From Planctomycetota bacterium (GTDB taxonomy: Bacteria > Planctomycetota > B15-G4 > JADJEK01): a stretch of DNA of 64,000 nucleotides. The stretch is from NCBI GenBank assembly GCA_016709145.1, contig JADJEK010000006.1, positions 294,963 through 358,962 on the forward strand, read 5' to 3'. Below are positions 32,480 to 39,823 of this stretch, piece by piece. A model generated the notes under the pieces. That model made no database searches, had not been told where the DNA came from, and saw nothing but the letters and a program-made list of their open reading frames with translations. A program made the translations under genes and the position numbers. Within the stretch, counting starts at the first letter, position 1, and every line of letters begins with the position of its first letter.

Positions 32480-33458
32480 GTGGTTGAACTCGCCGATTGT
32501 TTTGCCCCGGTCCAGGCCGAACTCGCCGGACTCGAGCAGGAGATCCAAGGCGAACTCGCCAGCGATTCGAAGGCGCTCTCGGGCCTCGTCGGACACATCT
32601 CGAAGTACGCCGGCAAGCGCCTGCGCCCGGCGCTCGTGTTCCTGTCGGCGAAAGCGGCCGGCGGCAAAGTCATCCCCGAACACGACAAGCTCGCGATCAT
32701 CGTGGAGCTGATCCACACCGCGACGCTGGTCCACGACGACATCCTCGACGGCGCCGACGTGCGTCGTCGCGTGGCGACCGTGAACGCGATGTACGGCAAT
32801 CACGTGCCGGTGCTGCTCGGCGACTTCATCTACGCCCACGCGTTCGCGATGTCGGTCGACCTGCCGACGCCCGACGCGTCGCGCATCCTCGCGCGCGTGA
32901 CCAAGATCGTGTGCAAGGGCGAGATCAACCAGATCTTCGACCGCTTCGACTTCGCGCTGACCGAGCCGCGCTACCTCAAGATCATCGAGGCGAAGACGGC
33001 TGAGCTGTACGCAGCGTCGTGCGAGCTCGGCGCGATCTACAGTGGCGCCGATCGTCGGCGCGTCGAGGCGCTCGAAGCGCTACGGCCGCAGCATCGGCAT
33101 CGCGTTCCAGATCATCGACGACTGCCTCGACCTCATCGGCGACGAAGGCGTCGTCGGTAAGTCCCTCGGCACCGATCTCGAGAGCGGCAAGCTCACGCTG
33201 CCGTTGATCCACTTCGCCGCGAACGTCACGGGTGCGGAGCGTCAGCGCTTCGAGTCGTTGATCCGCGACGAGTCGGCGGCCAATCGGCGCGCGCGCCTGT
33301 CCGAAGAATTCGACATCGGCCCGTCGCTCGACTACGCGTTCCGCCGTGCCGACGACTTCATCAAGTCGGCGATGGACGATCTCGACACGCTGCCGCCGAC
33401 GCCGTCGCGCGATGCGCTCCGCGCCGTCGCCGAGTTCGTGCTCTGCCGCAAGCGTTGA
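32480..33458 (+). CDS. trans-polyprenyl diphosphate synthase, with a 1-base frame break near 33077
   Basis: The start is GTG 32480 with GGAG at 32467-32470. The first Asp-rich motif is LVHDDILDGADVRRR and the second is IIDDCLDLIGDE, which mark chain-elongating isoprenyl synthases. They feed quinone side chains or carrier lipids. The frame breaks after GADRRRVEALE: removing one G at about 33077 (GAAGCGCTAC to GAACGCTAC) restores RYGRSIGIAFQIIDDCLDLI. With that the protein is about 325 residues, the normal length. Chain length (octaprenyl, heptaprenyl or other) cannot be told. It ends 13 bp from the convergent ccsA. Confidence 0.88.
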
Positions 33459-33471
33459 TCCGTTCGCGCGC

Positions 33472-35268
33472 TCAGTTCGCGCTGACGACGGGTTTCGTAC
33501 CGACTGCCGCGGCCGCAGCGGCCGCCCGCGCGGCTTGCCGCTCCCGCACGGTGTCGATGATGCCGACGACCGTTCCCAGCCCCGCGCCGATCAACAGCGT
33601 CATGTACGTGCGGTCGATCATCTTGCCGAGCTTCTCGTCGAAGCCGTACGCATGCAGGCCCACGCCCAGTTGGTTGGTGTGGAACCACGAGAACACGACG
33701 ATGCAGCCGAGCAGGATCGACAGCACGTGGAGCCCGCGCTCGCGCACGTAGCCCCCGATGCGCGCGTGCAGGATCACGAGGATCCCGAGCACGATCATCA
33801 ACGCGCCGTTCTCCTTCGGGTCCCAGCCCCAGAAGCGGCCCCAGCTCTCGTTCGCCCAGATGCCGCCGAGGATCGTGCCGACGGTCGAGAACAGAGCGCC
33901 GAAGCACAGCGTGCCGTAGGCCATGCGCGTCAGCGTCGGGAGCCAGAGCTTCGTGTCGCCGGCGTGTCCGCGCACGACGACGAACGTCTTGACCAGCACC
34001 CATCCCATCGAGATCGCCGACGCGAGCAGGCCGGCCGCGTAGCCCATGGTCACCGTCGTGACGTGCGTCGACAGCCAGAAGTTCGTGTCCAACACCGCCT
34101 GGAGCTGCGGCATCGTGTCGGTGCCCGAGATCTCCTCGTACCAGCCTGCGAGCGACATGCCCGCGAACCCGAGCGCTGCGCCGATCAACTGCGCGATGCG
34201 GCGCGGCTGCAGCCACTCGATGATCAGCGTGACGAGCACAGCGATCGCCGTGATGAACAGGATCGTCTCGTACAGGGTGCTGACGGGCGGTCGATCCCGC
34301 ACGATGCAGCGGATCGTGATGCCGACGCACAGCAGCAATTCGGCCGGCACCATCGTCCCGCGCGCGAGCCAGGTGGTGGGGCGGAACTTCGGCGACAGGA
34401 ACACGAGCGCCGCGAACACGAACGCGCCCGCGAACAGCCACCGCGCCCAGCCGAAGTAGTTGACGTCGTAGTACGCCGCTTCCATCGCGATCTTGTCGAC
34501 CTCGCCGCGCTCGCGCGCGATGGCGGTCAGATCCGCGGTCAGCGGCAGGAACGCGTCCTGGAACGCCGTCATCGACCCGAGTCGATCCCGCATCGCGGTG
34601 AGACGCGCGACGGTGTCGCTCTGCGGCCCCAGCGCGTCGCCACGCTGCTCGCGTTGGCGCACCTGGATCGGCGACAACCACTCCTTCTCACCCGCGGGCG
34701 GCGGCACGATCGTCAGCGTCTGCCACGACATCAGCGCGACGAACGCGTCGACGTTGCGCGCGAGGTTGACGATCTGCTTCTGGATCGGCGTCTGGCGCCG
34801 AGGCTCGACGTCGAGCAGTTGGTTCGCCTGTTGGAACAGGCGATCGAAGCACGGTGCGAGTTGGTTGTACGAGTAGCGGTCGCGCTTGCGCTTGCCCTCG
34901 ATGCGCCCGAGCCCGACGGCGTCGAGCACGTCGTAGTCCTCGACCAGGATGACCGGGTACTCCATCGCCTGTTCCTGGAAGAACAGGCAATCGAGCACGA
35001 AGTCGGTCGCTTGCAGCTTCGCCTTGCCGTCGGAATCCAACGCGAGCGTGGTGCCGGCGGAGAGCCGCAGCAGGAAGAAGCGCGCGAAGGTCGACAGCGG
35101 CTTGATGCGCCCGCCGTCTTGGATCGCGAGCGTCGAAGCGGCCTTGCGCGTCGACTCGGTCCAGGGTTCGAGTCGGCGCGCACCGAGCGCGGTGGGCGCG
35201 TTCTGCGCGAGCGCGGAGCCGACGACCGCGCAGAGCATGACGCAGGCGAGGACGATCGAGCGGATCAT
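33472..35268 (-). CDS. ccsA: cytochrome c biogenesis protein CcsA/CcmC-like (WWD domain), with a long periplasmic N-terminal part
   Basis: CcsA with ResB forms the system II haem exporter and cytochrome c synthase. The 598-residue product begins with a signal-like helix (IRSIVLACVMLCAVVGSALA). A soluble region of about 270 residues without known motifs follows, then about eight TM helices. The haem-binding WWD motif WGRFWGWDPKENGALM is at about 476, with external His residues nearby. System II proteins of some lineages carry similar long N-terminal additions. The start ATG 35268 overlaps the resB stop. Confidence 0.9.
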   Translation of the reverse strand: MIRSIVLACVMLCAVVGSALAQNAPTALGARRLEPWTESTRKAASTLAIQDGGRIKPLSTFARFFLLRLSAGTTLALDSDGKAKLQATDFVLDCLFFQEQAMEYPVILVEDYDVLDAVGLGRIEGKRKRDRYSYNQLAPCFDRLFQQANQLLDVEPRRQTPIQKQIVNLARNVDAFVALMSWQTLTIVPPPAGEKEWLSPIQVRQREQRGDALGPQSDTVARLTAMRDRLGSMTAFQDAFLPLTADLTAIARERGEVDKIAMEAAYYDVNYFGWARWLFAGAFVFAALVFLSPKFRPTTWLARGTMVPAELLLCVGITIRCIVRDRPPVSTLYETILFITAIAVLVTLIIEWLQPRRIAQLIGAALGFAGMSLAGWYEEISGTDTMPQLQAVLDTNFWLSTHVTTVTMGYAAGLLASAISMGWVLVKTFVVVRGHAGDTKLWLPTLTRMAYGTLCFGALFSTVGTILGGIWANESWGRFWGWDPKENGALMIVLGILVILHARIGGYVRERGLHVLSILLGCIVVFSWFHTNQLGVGLHAYGFDEKLGKMIDRTYMTLLIGAGLGTVVGIIDTVRERQAARAAAAAAAVGTKPVVSAN

Positions 35269-36455
35269 GACGACGCTCCCGCGCGCTGCGCGAACAGCCA
35301 GAGTTTGCGACCGAAGTGCAGCGACATGCCGACCGCGATGATCAGGCACGAGATCAACGGCCACTGGTCGGACGGATTGCTGACGACCGTGAGGATCGAG
35401 TACAGCGGCGTGCCCGGTGGCGCGTCGCGCTGCGGGCCCCAGTTCGACTGGTAGAAGATGTAGCCGCCGTGGCGCATCGGCTCGTTCATGCTGATCTCGA
35501 CGCCCTGCTCGAGGTCGTTCTCCGTGCGCGTGACGAAGCTGCGGAAGTCGCGCGCCATCGACACGCCGGGATGGTCGTCCTTGACGAAGCGGTCGAGTCG
35601 GACCGAGAACGGCAGCTCGTAGCGCTTGCGGCGCAGGTCGATCGTCCAAGTCCGATCTTCGTTGCGCACGACGAACGGCGCGCGGTTCGCGCCCCACAGG
35701 ATGCCTTCCGAGCGCGCGCCGTCGGCGCCGCGCACGACGTCGACGTAGCACGCGGCTTCGTTGAACTCGTTCTCGAGTTCGAGCGGCATCGGATCGACGA
35801 AGAAACCGTCGACGACGCGCGCGCCGCGAGGGTTGCCTGCCACGTGCTGACGGATGAACGCATTGCGCGTGAAGCCCGACATCGACACCGCGAACGGCAG
35901 CTCGGGATGCCGGAAGGTTCGCGTCTGCGCGCCGCTCATCGTCATGAACTCGGCGCCCGGCACGAGCCACACGCGCTGCGGATCGGCGCCGTCGACCTTC
36001 GCGATCGCGAGTTCCCAATCGTGGTACGACGTGAACGACGACACGTGCCGGTCCGGATCGAGTCGCATCGCGCCGTCGACCGAGTAGTGGAACTTCACGA
36101 GACCGGCGACGATCATCAGCACGATGCCGAGGTGCGTGATCAACACGCCGAGCGTCGCGACGCCCTTGCGCAAACGCAGGATGCCGCCGAGCACGAGGTT
36201 CACGGTCAGCGCCGCGAGTACGAGGTACGCGCCGGGGAACAGGATCGGGATCGGCCCGGCCATTTCGACGAAGTACAGCGAGTCGAAGTACTTCTTCTGC
36301 GCTTCGAACAGGCCGAGGTCGACCTGCGCCATCGTGCCGCGCCACGTGATGAACAGCAGCAGCAGCAACAAAGTGCAAGACAGTCCGAGCGAAGCGAGAC
36401 CATCGACGAGTGGTCCTAGGACGGTCGAACGGCGCGGCGTGGGGAGAGCGTTCAC
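35265..36455 (-). CDS. resB: ResB/Ccs1-family cytochrome c biogenesis protein
   Basis: This 396-residue partner of CcsA has three N-terminal TM segments (SCTLLLLLLFITW; PGAYLVLAALTVNLVLGGIL; LITHLGIVLMIVAGLVKF), a large periplasmic domain and a final TM helix (WPLISCLIIAVGMSLHFG). The late GGYIFYQSNW block is typical of ResB. It delivers apocytochrome c and haem on the outer face. It starts 4 bp after the lipoprotein gene and overlaps ccsA, so the three form one minus-strand operon. Confidence 0.88.
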   Translation of the reverse strand: MNALPTPRRSTVLGPLVDGLASLGLSCTLLLLLLFITWRGTMAQVDLGLFEAQKKYFDSLYFVEMAGPIPILFPGAYLVLAALTVNLVLGGILRLRKGVATLGVLITHLGIVLMIVAGLVKFHYSVDGAMRLDPDRHVSSFTSYHDWELAIAKVDGADPQRVWLVPGAEFMTMSGAQTRTFRHPELPFAVSMSGFTRNAFIRQHVAGNPRGARVVDGFFVDPMPLELENEFNEAACYVDVVRGADGARSEGILWGANRAPFVVRNEDRTWTIDLRRKRYELPFSVRLDRFVKDDHPGVSMARDFRSFVTRTENDLEQGVEISMNEPMRHGGYIFYQSNWGPQRDAPPGTPLYSILTVVSNPSDQWPLISCLIIAVGMSLHFGRKLWLFAQRAGASS

Positions 36456-36459
36456 GAGA

Positions 36460-37575
36460 TCACCTCAACGACGCGCAGAACGCCTGGAAGGCCGTTCGCT
36501 GCGTCTCCATCTCGGCCTTGGGTCCGACCATCTTCACGAACAACGTCCACGGCCCGAGTTCGCAGATCGCTCCGAGCATCATCGCGTCGTCGATCGCCGG
36601 CCCGGACATGCCCTGGTACCGGCCGTGGATCTCGATCGTCCGCGAGTCACGATTCAGGATCGGCATGCGCGGGAGCGCGTCGATCGCGGCTTGCGCCAGC
36701 GGTTCCTGTCCGAGCTCGCGCTGCCAGCGGTTCAGGTTGGCGGCAGCACCGCCGCCGTCACCGCCGAGGCCGATCAGCCAGCACTCGCAGTTCGGGCTGG
36801 TCGCCATGGTGAACGTCATCAGGCGCATGCCCTCGCGGGGCGACTCGCTCCAACCCGGCGGCAGCGTCCACTTCAGCGCGTCTTGCGCCGGGACGTCGGT
36901 CGCCTCGGGCATCGATGCGGCGGTGGAGGCCCCGGCGTTGGCCGCGGACTCGCCCGCCAAGCGCAACGAGTCGTTCAACGCGAGGAAGCGCTCGCGCGCC
37001 GCGAGCACGGCGGCCTGCGGTCCGATCATCTTCAGCGAGATGCCGGCCATCGGCAGCGCCGCGAACACGCCGATCAGCCCGTAGTCGGACTTCGGTTCGG
37101 AACCCATGGCGGCGTACGTGCCGGTCAGCTCGACGAGAGTGCCGGGCTTCCCGATCAGCGACCGGCGCGGCAGCGCTTCGATGCCGGCGGCGTCGAGGGC
37201 GTCGGCGCCCATCTGCTTGCGCCAACGGTTGACGTTGGCGGCGACGTCGTTGCTCTCGACCGGCGACAGGTAGCACTCGACGCCGGAGTCCCCGTCGACC
37301 TTGAAGTTCACGATGCGCAGCGGAGTCGGAGCGATCAGCTCGAACCCTGGCGGTGTCGTGTACGCGAACGGCGACGATCCGTCCGGGCCCGGCTGCGCGC
37401 GGTAACCGAAGCGTTCGGCGCTGGTCGCGTCGAGCGCCACCGGGCGCGCCGGCTGGGTCGAGACCGTGGGGATCGTGCGATCGGACGGCTCATCTCCACA
37501 GCCCCAGGGAGCCGTGGCGAGCAGCAGCGCGAGCGCGACGCGGACGTGACGTTGAGAATCGTTGGAAGCGTGCAT
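36460..37575 (-). CDS. putative lipoprotein with two homologous tandem domains
   Basis: The start ATG 37575 gives MHASNDSQRHVRVALALLLA then TAPWGC, a lipobox-like end at about Cys 26 (weak, with Pro-Trp-Gly before Cys). Two similar domains follow: about 70-220 (NRWRKQMGADALDAAGIEAL...SLKMIGPQAAV) and about 245-370 (NRWQRELGQEPLAQAAIDAL...FVKMVGPKAEM). These look like an internal duplication of a small alpha/beta domain. It is co-transcribed with resB and ccsA, so a role in cytochrome maturation or respiration is possible but not shown. Confidence 0.65.
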   Translation of the reverse strand: MHASNDSQRHVRVALALLLATAPWGCGDEPSDRTIPTVSTQPARPVALDATSAERFGYRAQPGPDGSSPFAYTTPPGFELIAPTPLRIVNFKVDGDSGVECYLSPVESNDVAANVNRWRKQMGADALDAAGIEALPRRSLIGKPGTLVELTGTYAAMGSEPKSDYGLIGVFAALPMAGISLKMIGPQAAVLAARERFLALNDSLRLAGESAANAGASTAASMPEATDVPAQDALKWTLPPGWSESPREGMRLMTFTMATSPNCECWLIGLGGDGGGAAANLNRWQRELGQEPLAQAAIDALPRMPILNRDSRTIEIHGRYQGMSGPAIDDAMMLGAICELGPWTLFVKMVGPKAEMETQRTAFQAFCASLR

Positions 37576-37583
37576 CGATGCCC

Positions 37584-37613
37584 AGCTTATGCCCCATGGA
37601 AAAGAGCCAGCAA
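37584..37613 (-). promoter_or_regulatory. weak candidate promoter for the lipoprotein-resB-ccsA operon
   Basis: On the minus strand TTGCTG (37613-37608), an 18-nt spacer and TAAGCT (37589-37584) lie directly before ATG 37575, which would give a very short leader. A read-through transcript from folD is the alternative. Confidence 0.25.
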
Positions 37614-37747
37614 GCGGCGTTTCTGTGGTGATTGGTCGCACGAACGGGAGCGTCATCCGTTCGTCGGGTTCGAAACGCCGCGGCGTCGTCGGGCCGCGCG
37701 CTCGGGCGTGGGGTCGCTGTGGTTGCGCCGCGGTCGCGAACCGGGGG

Positions 37748-38689
37748 TCAGTACGCCGTCAGCGACAAGTCCGGCGGCGCGACCTGATCGCGGTGTTGGA
37801 GGCGCGCCGCGGCCACGGCGTTGCTGAGCAGCGTCGCGACGGTCACCGGTCCGACTCCGCCGGGCACCGGGGTCAATGCGCCGGCGACCTCGACCACGCT
37901 GTCGAAGTCGACGTCGCCGACGACCTTGGTGCGGTCGTTGCCGTGCTCGTCCTTCAGCACACGTCCACTCGCGTCGAGCAACGGGACTTGGTTGATGCCG
38001 ATGTCGATCACCGTGCATCCGGGTCGCAGCATCGAGCCGCGCACGAGGCCGGGCTTGCCGACCGCGACGAAGACCACGTCGGCCTTGCTCGTGTGGTGCG
38101 CGAGGTCCTGCGTCGCCACGTGGCAGACCGTGACCGTCGCGAACAAGTTGATCAGCAGGAACGCGATCGGCTTGCCGACGATCTCGCTGTGGCCGATCAC
38201 GACGATGTCCTTGCCGCGCGGATCGACGCCGGTCGACAACAAGACCTTGATCGAGGCCAGCGCGGTGCAGGGCACGAGCTTCGGCTCGCCGAGCACGATG
38301 AAGCCCATGTTGGCCGGGTTCAGACCCTCGACGTCCTTGTCGGGGTGGACCTTCGCTTGCACGCGGCGGACGTTCATGCCCGGCGGCAGCGGTCGTTGGA
38401 CGAGGATCCCGGTGACGCGCGGGTCGTCGTTGCCGCGCTTGATCGCCTGGATCAATTCGGCCTCGTCGATGCCGGCGGGCAAGTGGACGTGTTCGAACTC
38501 GATGCCGAGTTCGCGCGCGGCGCGCTCCTGGTTGCGCACGAACAACGCGGCCGCGGCGTTGTCGCCGACTTCGATCGACGCCAGTCGGATCGGCGGGATC
38601 ACGCGCGCAAGGTCGCCGACTTCGCGACGCAAGCGCTCCTTGATGCGCGCCGCGAGCGCGCGCCCGTCGATCAGCGTCGCCGTCACCAT
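37748..38689 (-). CDS. folD: FolD-type methylenetetrahydrofolate dehydrogenase (cyclohydrolase lysine replaced)
   Basis: FolD normally interconverts methylene-, methenyl- and 10-formyl-tetrahydrofolate. The 313-residue product has VQRPLPPGM, HPDKDVEGLNP, the NADP-site VVIGHSEIVGKP, VAVGKPGLV, VIDIGINQV and TPVPGGVGPVTVATLL. In place of the usual YVxxK motif (Tyr50-Lys54 in E. coli) it reads FVRNQ, so the general-base Lys of the cyclohydrolase is Gln. Dehydrogenase activity is expected; cyclohydrolase activity is doubtful. The start ATG 38689 lies just after GGGAGG. Confidence 0.92.
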   Translation of the reverse strand: MVTATLIDGRALAARIKERLRREVGDLARVIPPIRLASIEVGDNAAAALFVRNQERAARELGIEFEHVHLPAGIDEAELIQAIKRGNDDPRVTGILVQRPLPPGMNVRRVQAKVHPDKDVEGLNPANMGFIVLGEPKLVPCTALASIKVLLSTGVDPRGKDIVVIGHSEIVGKPIAFLLINLFATVTVCHVATQDLAHHTSKADVVFVAVGKPGLVRGSMLRPGCTVIDIGINQVPLLDASGRVLKDEHGNDRTKVVGDVDFDSVVEVAGALTPVPGGVGPVTVATLLSNAVAAARLQHRDQVAPPDLSLTAY

Positions 38690-38762
38690 GACCTCCCGTC
38701 GCGTCTGGAACGCGAACGATAGCGGCGTCGCGCGGCGGGGCCGTGGCCGTTTTCCGGTCAGC

Positions 38763-38791
38763 TTGCGGGGCCTCGGCGGCCGATCTAGAGT
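38763..38791 (+). promoter_or_regulatory. candidate sigma70 promoter for the rhomboid gene
   Basis: TTGCGG (38763-38768), a 17-nt spacer and TAGAGT (38786-38791) lie 58 bp before ATG 38850, in the gap divergent from folD. Confidence 0.5.
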
Positions 38792-38849
38792 CCGTCCGTC
38801 TCGCGCCCCAGATCCCTCCCGCGGAGCGTGTTCCGCCCAAACCCACCGG

Positions 38850-39695
38850 ATGCTCATGGATCGACCGCAGTGGTACTCCGATGTCGAGCCCTCGCGGCCG
38901 GGCGGATTCCCACCGTTCTCGAGCTGGACGTTGACAGCTCGCTTCATCGCGTTGCTCGCCGTGGTCCAGGTCGCCCAGTTGGTCGCCGAGGGCAAGATCC
39001 TCGACTGGCTGGCGCTGCAGAGCGCGGATCGCCGGAACCCGCTGCTGTGGTTCCACTACCTCAGCTACGCGCTGGTCCACGCCAATGATCCGTGGCACCT
39101 GATCTGGAACGCGCTCGCGTTCTGGTTCTTCGGCCGCGAGATCGAACTGCACCTCGGTCGACGGTCCTACGTGCTCCTCGGCGTACTCGGCGCCGTGGGT
39201 GGTTCGGTCGCATTCCATGGGGTCGAAGTGCTGCGCGGCGCCGGCGAGTCGGTCCTGGTCGGCGCGTCCGGCATCCTGACCGCGATCCTCGTGCTCTATG
39301 CGATGCTGTGGCCGCAGCGCACGGTGATGCTGTTCTTCATCCCGGTGCGTGCGTGGGTGCTCGTGTCGCTGTTCATCGGCATCGACGTCTACAACGGCGC
39401 GCGCCAATTGCTGCAAGGCGGGGGCGGTTCGGTCGCCCATTTCGCCCACGTCGGCGGAGCGATCGTCGGCTTCGTCTACGCGCGCTATGGCGACCGCATT
39501 TCCGGCGGCCTCGAGCGCATGACCAGCCGTATCAAGGAACGGCGCATGGCCGAGCGGAGCCAGGCCGCCGCGGACGAACGCCAAGAGCTCGACCGCATCC
39601 TCGACAAGATCAGTCGCGAGGGGATGCCGAGCCTGACCAAGTCCGAACGGCGCTTCCTCGAATCGACGTCGAAGCACCTGCGCAATCGCCGGTAG
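38850..39695 (+). CDS. rhomboid-family intramembrane serine protease
   Basis: The 281-residue membrane protein has about six TM helices. The catalytic Ser is in VGASGILTAIL (about 140) and the His in AHFAHVGGAIVGF (about 200). The WHLIWNALAFWFFGREIE segment matches the rhomboid L1/TM2 region with its Asn. The C-terminal cytoplasmic tail (RQELDRILDKISREGMPSLT, then KSERRFLES) is the DUF6576-like ending often found in such rhomboids. It cuts membrane-spanning substrates; the natural target is unknown. An in-frame ATG at 38856 is also possible. Confidence 0.9.
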   Translation: MLMDRPQWYSDVEPSRPGGFPPFSSWTLTARFIALLAVVQVAQLVAEGKILDWLALQSADRRNPLLWFHYLSYALVHANDPWHLIWNALAFWFFGREIELHLGRRSYVLLGVLGAVGGSVAFHGVEVLRGAGESVLVGASGILTAILVLYAMLWPQRTVMLFFIPVRAWVLVSLFIGIDVYNGARQLLQGGGGSVAHFAHVGGAIVGFVYARYGDRISGGLERMTSRIKERRMAERSQAAADERQELDRILDKISREGMPSLTKSERRFLESTSKHLRNRR

Positions 39696-39738
39696 CCGCG
39701 GCCAGCGCGCTGCAAAGCCCTGCGATTTCCCGGGTTGG

Positions 39739-39767
39739 TTGACGGACCCGAGGCAGCGCCATACGAT
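39739..39767 (+). promoter_or_regulatory. candidate sigma70 promoter
   Basis: TTGACG (39739-39744), a 17-nt spacer and TACGAT (39762-39767) lie 57 bp before ATG 39824. Confidence 0.55.
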
Positions 39768-39823
39768 TCCGCGTCGCTCGTCCGCGGGTCAGCCGCTTCC
39801 GTCCCGGAGCAGGTGGAAACTCC

